64,000 nucleotides of DNA from Dicaeum eximium. Lineage: Eukaryota > Chordata > Aves > Passeriformes > Dicaeidae. Below, piece by piece: positions 1 through 13,000 of this stretch (positions are counted from its first letter, which is position 1; each line of letters starts with the position of its first letter). Both the position numbers and the translations under genes were made by a program. The stretch is from the NCBI GenBank assembly GCA_013396995.1, contig VWZP01007307.1:1-64000 (forward strand), written 5' to 3'. Below the pieces are notes generated by a model. The model was not told where the DNA came from. It worked only from the letters and a program-made list of their open reading frames with translations, and did not search any database.

Positions 1-2235
1 CATCAGGCATAGCATCACCAGCCTGAGTAAAGGGATTCTCCCCCTTTACTCTGCACTGTGACGGCCTCACCTCAAATGCTGTGTGGAAAGGCTTTTGTGG
101 AAATTACAGCCCATGATCTCCCCAGTACATAAGTGGCAAACGTGCTTTCTTTGGATGAAATTCTGTCATCTTCCTAAGCAGACAGAGATATCTGTATTGC
201 AGTCACTCACTGCACCTGAAGTTGGGTAAAGCCTCCAACATCCCCACATGCCATAAACCCTGGAAAGCTCTCATTTTCTGTGGGAATACCAATGAAGGCT
301 TGGGGAGAAAAGGGTCAAGGAACAATGAATTTCTGCAGGTTTGATTCCGAGTCCCAGTATCCTTTAGCTACAGCCAGCAATTGAAGGTGCATCCTTCTAA
401 CAAATATTTGTTTCAAAGAGTTGAGTTTGAAAGCTGAGAACTTTAAAAATCCCTCGAAAATTCATAGGTAGACCATGTGGTAGTTTGAACAGAGCATTTT
501 TCAACTGCTATTATTGAATGCGTTCTAGTGTTATCTAAGAAATGTTAGAAGTAAAATGGTATTACAATAAATCGTAAGTAATAAAATATATGCCAGATGG
601 AAGAATAATTATGATTGTGTTGTTGCTGGGTGGAGAGCTAGGAAGTCTTCCAAAAGGTATTTCCAGAGAGTCAAAAACTACAAACTGCCTACTGAGGAGC
701 CACTATCCCCACTGCTTCCACAAAAAATCAGATTTAAATACCTCTAAAATAAATAACTATTGCCATCTCCTTTAAATATGTGTATATTTTATGATAAAAT
801 GTAAAAATAATATTTAGAAGCCTTCAAAACAATTTAATTTTATTTCAGTAAACATTTTTATTTTAATGGACAAAATTTTTACAATTAATACCAATCCTAA
901 ATCCTACTGTGGACCAGTCTACCCATCTTCAAAAGTGTAGAGTTAATTTCTCTTCTGTATTTGTTCAATATATCTTCTACAAATAAACAGTGTGAAAGTG
1001 TAAGATTATACTTAGAAACTAGATGTAACTATTTGCACTTGTGAAGCTAAATTTCCCCAAGACACAGGACATTACAACTTTGCAAGTGTCTAACTGCAGA
1101 AAGCAGTGTGAAATCTTGTGGGGAAGTGTTCTATAATTAGTAGTCCATAAAAACAATTGCTGAGCTAGCTCTCCAAATTATGATTTACCATGCTTGCGAC
1201 TCAACATTTTCTTACTAAACAAGTAAGGAAAGAGACAGTAGTGTACAAGGCATACACATTATAAAATGAGACTTTTCTGTAAAAATCCCAAGCGTTCGGG
1301 GATGCTGTTGACATGAAGTAGCCCTAAATCCATCCTTTTTCTCAAAAATCAGAAGTTTTCTGGTTAAGTCTTGACTAAGTTCATCAAAGTTCAGAGGGAA
1401 CCCTGGACTTTTCTGGACAAACTTTGTTCTGCTGTTCCATAGATTTTTGATAAATTGCAAAACCCTTCTCCTAAATAGGCTATCTTCTGTTAATATCTGG
1501 GGGGTTTTTGGTAGGAATTACTTGAATCCTTCTCTTCAGCATTTTCTGCTAGCATAGATGAACATTTATGATTAAGCAGGATGCCTGGTTAGGAAAAGAT
1601 TAAGTAAAATCGGATTTAAAATCAATTCAAATAACCTGAGAGTCATAGAAAAAAATAGAAATAACCATGTGTGAGGTACATGCTGATAACTCAAATGCAT
1701 GAAACAGATTTTCCTTAATTTTTCATTTAATTTATAACTTAAAAATTGGTGAGTGGTGTTAATGTAAAAACTGATGTAGTAAGATATTTGTGGTTTTCAT
1801 TGCAATAATCTAATTTGGGGTGTATTTTACTTTTTGTTTTAGAAACAAAAGGATTATCCTTATGTGGGCTTTTAGTAGAGAAACTATTTCTGAATGTGTC
1901 ACTTCATGTTTTTCATTGACAAAAAAATATCTTAAAACTCTATGTCAGATAGGATTAGTAATCAGTGTCAGTTTGTTATGTATTTGCTCTCTGAACCCTT
2001 GCTAGAATTGGAACGTACTTCAGAATATTTAGCACATTTGCACTTCTTACTTGTAAGTGCCATTAAACATTAATTATATTGTGGTAAGCTGCATACATAA
2101 ATAAATTACATTATCTTGGAATTTTAAAGATTAACGTTATCACTGAATTTTTTACAAGTATCAAAACACTAATTTTAGAGAAACTAAGAAAATATTTGAA
2201 AGCTGCTCTGGTGTCTGACTGAACCCCTGCTCTAC
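1..2235. other. AT-rich sequence, no recognised element
   Basis: I see no repeat family, RNA gene or convincing exon in this stretch. The only item worth noting is a minus-strand open frame at 1215-1460 (81 codons), whose middle weakly resembles the end of a protein kinase C-lobe; it is listed as a low-interest finding. Other open frames here are short and have no recognisable features. Confidence 0.5.
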
Positions 2236-3309
2236 TGCATTAGTGTGGCCAGGGTTGGTAGCAGTGGGCTGCACTGGGAGTTTCTGTGAGAAGCTGCAGG
2301 AAGCCTTCTCCACGTCTTGCACAGCCATTGCCAGCTGGCCCCAGGATGGATGTTCTACTGGCCAAGACCAAGGCAACCAGAAACTGTGGTAATGCCTCTG
2401 TGATTTAAGGAAAGGTGCAGATGTTGTTGCCAGAGAAGAGGGAGGTGAGAATATGTGAGAGGAACAGCCCTGCAGACACCAAGGTCAGTGGAGAAGGAGA
2501 GGCAGGAGGTGCCCCAGGCAGCAGAGCTGAGATTCCCCTGCAGCCCCTGGTGCAGACCATGGTAAAGCAGCTGTGCCCCTGCAGCCCACAGAGGTCCATG
2601 GGGATGCAGAGCTCTATCTGCATCCCATGAACAAGCCCCAGGCTGGAGCAGGTGGATGCCTGAGAGGAGGCTGCACCCCTTGGGAGGCTCGTGCTGGAAC
2701 AGGCTCCTGACAGGAACCTGCAGACTCATGGAGAGAGTAACCCATGCTGGAGCAGGTCTCCTGGCAGGACTTGTTACCCTGTGATGGATCTGGGTTGAAG
2801 TAGTCTGTGCCTGGAGGACTGCATCCTGTAGAAGAACGATCCACGTTGGAGTAGTTAATGGAGAACTGTTGCCCATGGGATGCACTCATGCTGGAGAAGT
2901 TTATAGACAACAGTCCTCCATGAAAAAGAATCCATAGAGTGGAGTAGTGAAAAGGATTCCACTCCCTGAACAGCATCAGGAATGTGTGATGAACTAAGTG
3001 TAGCCCTCATTTCCCCTTTCTCTGTGCTGCTGGTAGGAAGTAGAACCTTAGAAGGAGAAAGGGGTAGGGTAAGGACATTTTTAAGATTTATTTTACTTCT
3101 CATTATCCTGTTCTGATTTTGTTAGCAACAAATTCAATTAATACCCCAAGTGGAGTCCCTTTTGCCCATGAGGGTATTTGGTGAGTGATCTCTCCTGGAT
3201 CTTACCTCAACTCCTGAACCTTTGTTACATTTTGTCTTCCCTGTCCAGTTGCACAGGGGAATGATAGAGCAGTTTTGGTGAGTGCCTGGCATCCACCCAG
3301 TCCGCTACA
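2236..3309 (-). mobile_element. ERV solo LTR, TGTGGTGG family, copy A
   Basis: This is a nearly complete LTR, about 1.07 kb, read from 3309 down to 2236. The upper end reads (plus strand) TTTTGGTGAGTGCCTGGCAT, the complement of the family's start as seen in copies B and C. The centre is a series of degenerate units of roughly 40-60 bp with the core CTGGAGCAGG (for example near 2642, 2751, 2845 and 2891). The lower end holds the family's last segment (GGTTGGTAGCAG near 2253). No internal retroviral genes adjoin it, so it looks like a solo LTR. I could not find matching target-site duplications. Open frames at 2355-2885 and 2614-2976 are products of this LTR and not genes. The family is recognised from memory of songbird genomes; its class was not determined. 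Confidence 0.8.
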
Positions 3310-3499
3310 GAAGCCATCACAAAAAACATGAGGCACTGTAACAGGCTCTCCTGGGAAGTAGTCACAGCACCAGACTCCCAGAGCTCATGAAACCTTTGAA
3401 CAATGCTCTTGGGCACATGAACTCTCAGTGATGGTGTTGGAGATCATCCTTGGAGGTCCCTTCCAATTTAGCACTTTCTGTAATTCTGTGATTCTATTT
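3310..3499 (+). mobile_element. CR1 LINE 3' end, severely 5'-truncated
   Basis: This is the sense-strand tail of a CR1 non-LTR retrotransposon. It runs through the typical 3' UTR (TTGGAGATCATCCTTGGAGG, then CCCTTCCAATTTAGCA) and ends in the diagnostic 8-bp-type terminal repeat ATTCTGTGATTCTAT. CR1 copies normally insert with 5' truncation, so only about 190 bp is left. It lies directly against LTR copy A, which suggests the LTR landed in or beside it. Open frames overlapping it have no coding meaning. Confidence 0.88.
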
Positions 3500-5731
3500 G
3501 CCACATGCAGACTTTTGGCTTTTGAAAGCTGCTGAGGGAAGGCACTTTAAAATAAGATTTTCTGCTCTTCTGGTACATAGTGTTTACATCAGTGTTATAT
3601 AATCCTATAAATACAGGTCACTGCTTTTAAGGCAGTGACATCAAGGTGTGCTTCTTTCACCCAGATTTTTATACCACCCACATCAATCTGGTGGCTGTGT
3701 GTCTAAGCAGTAAACATGGTACTTCTGCTCAAAATAGGAAAAATATTCAGTTTTCCTCACTAAAAAAGTCTGTTTTACCTCTTAATCTCAGTTTCCCTCG
3801 TAGCAATAACCCCAATGAATTCTACAATGTACAATGAGAAAATTTCCAAATCAGATTGTTAGCTTCATACAACAATGAAGCGTTGATTAAAAATTACACA
3901 GCCATTAGTAAAAGGAAAACTGGCACTAATCACTTTACATGTCAATGGTTTACCAAGGTGACCTTAAAAGAAAAGTGCTGAAGATACTTGAGGGTTTCAG
4001 AAGTGGAATTTAGCCTCTTTAAAAGCAACACTTGATAGGATTATGTACATACCTTTGCTCTAAACTCATGCTTTGTCTCAAAAGGAGAAAAATCACATAG
4101 TTATTCTATTATTACTTACCCATTCTGGACTGCCTGTAACAGTGTCTTAAGTACCTAAAAGGAACAATGCCTCAATTCTGTATGGATAAATAAGTTGCAG
4201 ATGTTAGGTACTGCTTTGACATTCTTCAAAAAGCAAAGTCAAAATTCAAGGTGGCTTATTTCTGTGCCTGTATTAAAATTATTTTATAAAAAATAGTTCT
4301 CCAATTTTGTGCATATGCATTGAGAAGTTTAATAACAATAAACACAGAATGGCTAAGACAAAACTGCTTGTTCAACAAATGATCTTTCTTTTCTGTCTTG
4401 ATAATAAAGAATAATAATAACAACCAACCTACCTAGCCTATTAGCTGGCTTTATTTCTTTTCAGGCTTGAGCTAGTGAAAAGTTAGCCACAAAACTAGAT
4501 GCATTGCAAACATTTCAGGGCTTTTTTCTGGTTACAATTCTACAAAACTTGTCTGGGTAGATGGTGCTTTCATTGGGTTTTATCCATATAAGGTGAGCCT
4601 GGAGAAGTGAAGTCTCCTGTGGACGGTTGGTTGATTAGGTCCTGTTTTCCTCTAAAGCAAGCTGCTTCTGCAAGAACTTTGTGGGTAAATAATTGAAAGT
4701 AACTAAGTTACCATGGCTTAATGACATGTCACTTCTCAACCAAGCCAAAGCAGATCACACCTCTATGTCCCTACCTCTGTGCAAGAAAGAAATGAGCGTG
4801 TTTGCTCACACCATCATTTCCTTTGTTAAACCAAACTCATCATCAGCATCTGGCAGGATCGTTGCACAGAGTCAGTCACGGATTTTTCGTAAGCGATAAC
4901 ATTGGTTCAAAATCTCATAGAATGAATTCTTGATTTAAAAACAAAGATGTATTTGTGTCCATTTCATTTAATATACTGGTTTTTGTATGGTGGTTATGGA
5001 TATCTTGGACAGTATGTTTTTGCCTGTTCTCACAGGTGCTAAAAAAACTTGGCTGTGCATTCAGCAACACCATCTGTTGAGGGAAAACACATTATGAGAT
5101 GCAACAAAAATATAAAAGGCACTTAGAAAAGAATACACTAATGTAAAAATTTGAGAAAGAATCTGTAAAAATAAATCATATTTTATATGTATTGTGTGAA
5201 ATGAATATGTCAGTGCTGGAAAAAATATTCCATAACACTTTAAAAGCAGAATTTTCCCTTTTCAGATATCTTCTCTATTTCAAGCCACCTAATAAGTTAG
5301 AATCACTCTGAATAAAATAAATTTTTTAAAAAAATAAAAAAGAAATTATGAAACATATAAAAATACAAGCAGTCCTCACAACTACAGCATAATATTGCAT
5401 AATTCTACCAACAGAGTTAACGACAAATGCAAGGAATGTTTTGTAGAACTGGGTAAAGGTTTACAAGTCCCAGAACTTGTCTTTCTTTTTGCAAGTGTGT
5501 CATTGGCTTTATGTAAGCTATTAACTCTCTTTGCAAATTTTTTGTCATAATCTACAGAACTCAATCCTCTACTATGAAAATTCATAACTAATGATGCATA
5601 TTAAAATTTGCAGTATTGTTTTCAAAATATGAGCCAGGGACTCAGCAGATCCTACTTAATCTCATGAAGTTCTATATTAGTCTTTCATTGTTGCAATGAA
5701 AAATACCTCCAACAGGGATTAGTGCTATGCT

Positions 5732-5759
5732 AAAAAAAAAAAAAAAAAAAAAAAAAAAA
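5732..5759 (+). repeat. poly(A) tract, 28 bp
   Basis: An uninterrupted run of 28 A residues. No AATAAA lies just upstream and no recognisable retrocopy precedes it, so I treat it as a mononucleotide repeat and not as a retroposed tail. Confidence 0.95.
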
Positions 5760-7153
5760 GACAGTGTAAAGAGCTATTAGTTTTGAAGATTGCCTGCTTT
5801 CTAGTGGAAAACAACCCTCAAAATATGACACAGCTGTTAGGCAAGACAAGGAATCAGAGGAAAAAAGATGTAGTTTTTGCCACTGGTAGAAGATACAGTC
5901 TAGACACTTTATGAAGACCAGATGCTGACAACGGTGTTATGATTGTCACTCTTTTTTATTGTAGTGCTAAATGATCCCAGGTATTCTGATGAAGAAACTA
6001 TGTCCAGTGAATTCTCACTTGATAAGCACAGCAGAAATGCCAAGTCAGGTGCACCTTTTATCTTTCTGCTGCTTGAGAATTGTCAAGCTGCAGATACTTT
6101 GTAAGACTTCATTACTTGAGGTATCAAAGAAGATAGGAATAAAGACAAGTAACACTTTCATTCTGTTGCAATGTAGATGCAGATAAAAGAACAATTGCCT
6201 TTTGTGTGATTATGTGCCAGCTAACTTTAGCAGTGGTACCTTCATTGAAGGTGGGAGGGACCTGGTCAAAAATTTTTCCGGATGGACAGCCTGCCCGACA
6301 CCACTTGTGGTCCCAGCTATGTGCTTATTGGGCATCTGAGCTGGCTGCCTTGCAGCTGCAGTCACACTGCCCAGTGCAAACAATACTTATCCTCAGTCAG
6401 ATGTGGAGGTTTACTGCTGCAGTGGTTGTTTCTGTACATTTGTAACATCAGCCCACCCATGATTTTGCTAAGTGGCTTCTCAATGTGCAGGGCAAAGAAA
6501 AATTCTGGGTGTCACTTGGTGACCTGTAGTGGAATTGTCCCTGATTTCAGGAAGGCTGATCTCAGCCAAATCTGTCAAGCCCCCTTGCAGGCAAAAGCTC
6601 AGGTGTGGAAGGGACCAACTACAGCGACTTGGTACTGCTCTTCAGACAATCTAGTAACAGACTGAAGACAGAAAGAAATTCTGAACACAGTCAGATACTT
6701 GCTTAAAGAGAGCTATCACAGTAGCTAAGGCAAGAGCTCTACCACCCCCTTCCGACCCCTCACCCCACCCAGTTTAGTGGGAACATAGTAAATGCGGATG
6801 AGATATTCACACTGTAACTAATCAGTGAAAACAATCTGTCATGTTCTCTGGAAAAAATAGGTTTTGGGTAGTAAAAGTCTACTCAAAATTAGACTTCATA
6901 TAAACCTGTAGGATAATCTTGGTGTCCTCTTTTGCACGTTGGGAATAGTTGGCATGCACAACACAACAGCCCCAACATCCCAACGCAATGTCCCCTTTAC
7001 TAGCACAATATCTTCTGCGTGAGCAGTACATTAAGGAGGCACTGTATATTTATTCAGAGTCCAGTTCAACTACATGCCTTTGAACAGGTTCCCTATGTTT
7101 AATTGCTGAATCAGTGAGACGAATTTTTTTTTTGAGAAGGTTAATTATCTCCT

Positions 7154-7180
7154 CTTACGTTATTATTTTAATAACATAAG
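7154..7180. repeat. short inverted repeat, 12 bp arms
   Basis: The arms are CTTACGTTATTA and TAATAACATAAG around a 3-base spacer, with one mismatch. It is AT-rich and of a kind expected by chance in such sequence; recorded only because the arms are long for the spacer. Confidence 0.7.
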
Positions 7181-8179
7181 ACCAACGAAGAAAATGAAAA
7201 CAAGTATTACACATAAATTGCTTCTCTTTATGTGACTAGCCAATAAAAAAATGAAGTCAATCATGTGTCTAAGAAGCACAATTGTTTTTTTTAATATGCA
7301 TTTAAACAAGCTATTTTGAAAATACCAATTTTAAATCTGGAATTGCTAATGAACTATTTCTCTTAATAATTTATAACTGGCATGTTTTTAAGTTTTTAAG
7401 TTTCATTCTTGGTAGAAGCCTAATGCATTTCTAATTTAAGACTTTTTAAATTAAAAGGGTAATGATAATTTCTATAGCCTTATTTAACAGTAAAAAATGC
7501 AGAGAAAGCAGGAGAAAATATACTTCCCTATGATCTTCCCTATCTGTCATGCCATTAATTAACTTCAGTCTATGGAACAAATCTAAAGCAAAACAAAATA
7601 CTTCTTTGGTGCTCTTGTATATAACAGCTGTAATCACACAGCTTTTTTCCTTTGCTTTTTGCCAGATTAATATAGTGAAACTTGTGAGTAAGCAACATAA
7701 ACAAATAGCAACTCGTGCAGTAATAATAATTGCCAAATCCAAAAGAGACTTCTGAGATATTCAAAGCTCACCCTTACTGTTGCTTTTGGCTCCTACAGCT
7801 GAACAAAGCAGGATTAGTTCACAAGTTATTTACTTCTCAATAAAGCAAAACCCATGAGTGCACTGTAAGCATCATACACCAGGTACCTACTTGTTCAGAT
7901 GCAGACCTGTGCACCAAAACCAACAGCCACAGATGTTTTGGGAAGCCCCAGGATTATTTAGAGGGTGGTAGAAGTGCAGCACATGATGAGCAGCTGTTAA
8001 GTGGCACCACAATGAGTACTCAACGCAGAGCCACCACTGCTACCCGCAGTGCCCAGGTGAGATCAGGTCAGAAGACATCACAGACAGCTGCTGCTCCTGG
8101 GTGCACTTGCAAAAAAGCCCTCAGCAAGCAACCTATGGGCCATGCTACAGCTGATGGCCTTAGCCCTCCACCCAGTCAT

Positions 8180-9990
8180 AGGAGGAGCCCAGGAGGTCAG
8201 GGAGGACCTGCCTTTCCTAAACCCACGCTGGCTGGGCCAGCGTTTGTGCTGACCCCCTGGCTGTGCTGTAAGTGCTGCTGGATGTCACTCAAGATAATCT
8301 ATTCCATAAATCTCCCCAGCCCTGAGCTCAGGCTGACAGCCTGTATTGCCTGGATCCTCCTTCCAACCCTTCCTGTAGATGGGCATCACACTGACCAGCC
8401 TCCAGGTGTCTGGGGCCTCCCTGGTTAACCAGCACTGAAGATAAATGATGGTGAGTGGCTTGGTGAGCTCTTCCTCCCTTCCCTGAGTACTTGGGAGAAT
8501 CCCATCCAGTCCCACACACTTATGAGTGTCCAAGTGGCACAGCAGGTCATTAACCACTCCCTCCTGGGCTGCATGGGGTCTGTTCTGCTCCCCATCCCTG
8601 TCTGCAGCTCAGGGGGCTGGCTGCCCTGAGGACAGCTGGGCCTTCTGTTAATAACTGAGACAAAGATGGACACAAGCAACCCAGCCTTTTCTTCATTTTT
8701 ACTGACAATGTTCCCCCTGCACCCCATGTCCAATAAATGATGATTTTCCTTGTACCTCCTTGTTGATGTATTTTTAAAGGCACTTTTATTCTTTCACAGC
8801 AGAAGTCAGATGAGTTCTAACTAAGCTTTTACCTCTCTAATTTTCTCTCTACAAAACCTAGCAACATCCTTGTACTCACTCTGAGTTGCTTGCTTTTTCT
8901 TCCAGGGGTCATAAATGCTCTTTTTTTCCCCTGAATTACATTGAAAGCTTCCTGTTCAGCCAGGATGATCTTCCCCCCAGACTTGTCTATTAGCAAATAG
9001 GGATGGCCTGCTGTTGCACATTTAATATTTCCTTCCTAAAGTATGTCCAGCCTTCCTGGACCCCTTTGTTATTTAATGCTGTTTCCCAGGGGACTCTGAA
9101 CCAGTGTCCTGAACAGGCCAAAGTCGGCCCTCTGAAGTCCAAGTATTTTTCTGACTCTCTTGCTTACTTCTCCAGTAATCAAAAACTCTGTGACTGATTC
9201 CATGGTCATTGTGATTAAGATGGTCTCTGCCCACCACATGTCCCACAGCCCCCCTCTGTTTGTGAACAGCAGGTCTGGCAGGACATGCCCTGGTGGGTTC
9301 CCTTGTAAGCTGTGTCTGGAAGTTACATTCCACTCTCTCTAGGAACCTCCTGGACTGTCTCCTCTCCACTGCCGAGTTTTCAGCAGACATTTGGAATATT
9401 GAATTCTCCCAAAAGAACAAGGGCTAATGATCATGAAACATCCACTGAGAGAATATTTCACTTCATCCTGGCTGGGGGTTCTGTGACAGACTCCCAGCAG
9501 GATCTGGCCTTGTTGTCCCTCCCTCTGTCACCCACAGGCACTCAGCCTTATCCCCACTGCCCCTGAGCTCTGTACAGCCAAAACTCTCCCCACAGCCCCT
9601 CCTTCCTCACCTGTCCCTTCCGAGGAGCTTGTAGCCATCCAGTGCAGCACTCCAGCCATCCCACCACATTTCCATAGTGGTAACTACATCACAGCTTCCT
9701 GCTGCCATGGCTCCCATTGTTTGTTACCCCTGCTGGGTGCGTTGCTGCAGATGCACTTCAGCTGGGCTGTCCCTGTCACCCACAACAGTGGCTTGTCACC
9801 CCAGGCTCATCTCTAGTGAGTCTGGTCTTATTCCCTCTCCCCTTTGAAACTGGGCTTAAAGCCCTCTCAGCACTGCCAACTCATGGGCTAAAATTCTTTT
9901 CCCCCTTAATGACAGGTGGATCCCATCTGTGTCCAGCAGGCCTGGAGCTGACTGCTCTATGGTCAAAAAAGACAGAATTCTGACAATAGC
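8180..9990 (-). mobile_element. CR1 LINE, internal ORF2 fragment (endonuclease to N-terminal reverse transcriptase)
   Basis: Read from 9990 down to 8180, this 1.8 kb block follows the order of CR1 ORF2. The minus-strand frame at 9073-9420 resembles the end of the endonuclease region (FLERVECNFQTQLTREPTR, then HNDHG). The frame at 8285-8557 matches the start of the reverse transcriptase (DLLCHLDTHKCVGLDGILP, then a PLTIIYLQCWLT-like stretch and a WRLVSVMPIYRKG-like stretch). The reading frame is broken by shifts and stops, so it is dead. The rest of the reverse transcriptase and the 3' UTR are missing, so the 3' side was lost or deleted. The plus-strand frame at 8012-8428 is mostly an antisense shadow of this element. 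Confidence 0.9.
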
Positions 9991-10026
9991 TTTAACTGAC
10001 ATGTTGATCAAGTGGGGTCTCGTGTT

Positions 10027-10098
10027 TATATATAACATATATATCTGTATCTCTATATATCCATGTAGATATATAGAGAGATATAGATATATAGATAC
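10027..10098. repeat. TA-rich imperfect palindrome
   Basis: Low-complexity TATA/GATA sequence. The left half (ATCTGTATCTCTATATATC) is nearly the reverse complement of the right half (AGATATATAGAGAGATATAG). Probably a degenerated dinucleotide or tetranucleotide repeat lying at the upstream edge of the CR1 fragment at 8180-9990. Confidence 0.75.
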
Positions 10099-13000
10099 AA
10101 AATGGACTAAACAAATGTAGGAGATGCCTGCAGAACTCAGAGAGTTTGCTACAACACACTTTCCAAGGTAATTAAGGTTATTCTGTCTGGAAAGCAAAAT
10201 TGAGTCAGATTCCTAGATGTGAGTTATTAGCGCTGTAGGTGGTAAATTAGTAACATACCTTCCTACTAATTCAGTGGGCAGCATGGCAAAATGTTAAAAA
10301 AAAAAAGCACCCTGAAGCAATTTTAGATTAATCACTTTAAAAGGTGTATGCCTTTTTGCTGTGCTGTAAGTAAATCAATGGCAGTTTCAGTCATAATCTC
10401 TATTCCCCAAAACTGGATGTTTGTACCTATATCTCTTCCAAAACTGCCATTACAGCTCCTCAATAATCCATCCACCCCGTTGTTCTACAGAATAATGCAT
10501 GTTTTAAATAAAAAATCACGGTACTGCACAAAAAGTATCACTATTTAGCACAGGCATATGTTTCCTTATGTTTTCTTCTAAAACAGATGCCTAGACTAAG
10601 TAGTCTAAGATTGCTTTTGCAAAACTGCAAATAGAAATTTTCCAAGAAATTAGATGGCTGCCTTCCCTTCAGGTCCCAAGTTATACAGATCTATGATTAC
10701 TATAGAGGACTGAAATCACAACCATATTAGTTCAGCTCTGGCCCACAAAGCCTTAATATGCTTGTTTTCAAGGAAATGATAAAATTATAATTTAGAGCTG
10801 AACTGTTAATATTCTCCACAGTTTAGATGTCTGAATCTATCTTCTCCATCTACCACAGATCAGACATCTAGCATTAACAAAGTCTCTGAAGGGTGTGGGG
10901 GAAGATATCATTTTAATGAAAGAAAATAAATCTCTTGAAAGACGGAATGGAGCTTAGACCTTTGAAAAATTCAATGGCTGGTGATAACACATGCCTCATT
11001 CCCCCCAAAAAAAAAATTGTAGAAGCAATCAGCTAGGAGACAGAAATTGTTCTTGGCCTCCTTGGTTTGAAGGGATTTAATTCTACATCCCATCTCCATA
11101 ACGTTGTCATTTTCAGGGTTTGGGAGAGTCAAAATCCACTCCTTCTTTTTGAATCTGTGGCATAGTAAAAGACAAATTAAAATTCATGAGGCCAAAAAAA
11201 ATTTAAGGAAAATGACTGGAATCTTTCATTTGAGGCAATCAGCTGGGAAAGAAGATACCTCAGTTTTGATTCCTGCTGTTAGGCTTACACAAAATTTACA
11301 ATAAATACACAGGAAGACTACATCTATTTAATTACATGTGACATAAAACTTTTACTGCTAACTTACCTCTATGACTAGAGGCCACACTTTTGAGTACAGA
11401 TTAAAGTCTCTATCAAAACAGACAGCTGAAATGTTGATGGATGTGATTGACAAGATCCAATTCTCAGCATCATCCAAATGCCAATGCCCAAGAAAGTGCA
11501 GGAAAGTGCAGAAGAGCTGAGCACAGATGCTGCTTCTCTGTGTACCCACCCAGCCTTCAACTATTCTTACTCAGTGATAGGGTACAGTTTGTACGTCTTC
11601 ATTAATTATGAAAACAGCTCCTAAAATTAAAATCTGTTAAGTTTAGGTACCTAAATCCTTCTGTGACTCTTGTCCCAGCTACCCAGCTTGGTTGATCTGG
11701 ATTAGCAAGTCAGCACATGGATGTGCTGTCGTTTTTGGTGTGAATTATTTTTAGGTGGGATGCTTGGGAGTATTCCAGGGATGAGTCTCAGGAAGTTCTG
11801 CTTGGGGTGAAAGCAGGCTGGAGCTGTGCATATAAGACAAAGTGAAGGGTAGAGATGCAATGTGGGTGCACTTAGTGCTCTACACATCCACAGCACATAT
11901 TTAGGGCCAGTAAACATGAGCATCATTGCTGGGAAAGATGGTGTGAATGTGTCCTTCCTTCTGTGCACCTTTCCAAATGCAGGTGCACCCACAGAGAGTG
12001 TGTGTGGTCTAGTCATATACACCTCTTAAAAAGCCCCACCTATAAAATCCATTTTGTCTCTATAATCCCCACAGACAGTGACCTTTGAACAGAGGAGTTA
12101 CAAAAAGCTAGGAAAAAGAGAAATTCAGTGCCTCACTGTAGAGCTATAATTGCAGAAAAGCCTAAGCAAGTTAAAAAAAAAAAAAAGAAGAATGTAATTA
12201 ATCAGAAGATCCTTTTCCATTAAAATTTTAATATTAGACTACAGAGAGAGAAAGTGGTCTGGGAGAGGCATTTTTAGACCTATGTGAGGACTAAGTCATC
12301 TGCAGATTCAGACAATCCATGAGTAACTTGAATTTTCTTATTTTAGAAAAGGCTAAAAATAAAGGAGAATACTTCCAATTTTTGGATGGATCAGGAAATA
12401 TTAAGAGTCTGTTCACTTTAGTGTCTTCTCTGGTTAAATGCTGATCACTGTAAACAAGTGCTCTTGCTAGTGGGGGTAAAAATAAGCATGTGGGCTGAGT
12501 CATAAAAATGAGTCAGTGGGAACTCAATTTACCTTTGGCTGAGCTAGGGTTACTCACTGAGCACTAATCCCAACATAAATTAAACACAGTTATCTCAAAC
12601 TTCCCTCGGGATAATAAGATATGGTATAAAACACCACATTAGCAGCATTTATCTTCTGATGTGCTTTCAAAAGGACCTGATATAACTTAGTCCCATTGTC
12701 CCTTGGCATTTGCAATAAGTGATGTTAATAGAAAAAACCAAATTAACATTTCAGTTCCCATACTAACATTTTGCAATTATCTAACATGTTCCAAAGTCTT
12801 TTCTATTTCAGAGGCTTTTGTTGTTTCCTCCTTAATGCCCCAATTAGAATGAATACACTACTTAAAAACAGTGCTTTCCCATCTGATAACAGATAGACAT
12901 TATCCCTCAATATTTCATATAATTAAGTCATAAAATGACCTTTGTTAGCATAGTAGCTAGCACAACTTGTTCTTCAGTGCTTTTGCTTTCTTGGCAGTTA

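Larger units (their letters stand above)
3500..8179. other. AT-rich sequence with no recognised gene
   Basis: I see no LINE, LTR or RNA gene here. The stretch holds a 28-A tract at 5732-5759 and a small hairpin at 7154-7180. A slightly more GC-rich patch at 6230-6665 contains a 127-codon open frame (6282-6665) with no similarity I can name. Two other modest open frames (5382-5585 minus, 7446-7742 minus) show no domain, signal or convincing splice context. Confidence 0.45.

Noticed and set aside
2355..2885. 176-codon minus-strand open frame
   Set aside because: It lies wholly within LTR copy A; the frame is a by-product of the GC-rich repeated units.
4120..4154. Minus-strand 35 bp micro-exon with TTCCTTTTAG acceptor and GG|GTAAGT donor, open as VLKTLLQAVQNG
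   Set aside because: Both splice signals are good, but the segment is very short and open frames of this size with such signals are expected several times by chance in 64 kb. No partner exon in matching phase was found.
6282..6665. 127-codon plus-strand open frame in a GC-richer patch
   Set aside because: The peptide is cysteine- and serine-rich without a recognisable pattern, and two frames are open at once, which points to composition.
8012..8428. 138-codon plus-strand open frame
   Set aside because: Mostly the antisense of the CR1 reverse-transcriptase fragment; no independent evidence.
11366..11424. Minus-strand segment ending in a consensus donor (AG|GTAAGT) after a CATTTCAG acceptor
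   Set aside because: The pyrimidine tract is poor, the peptide is unrecognised, and no second exon supports it.
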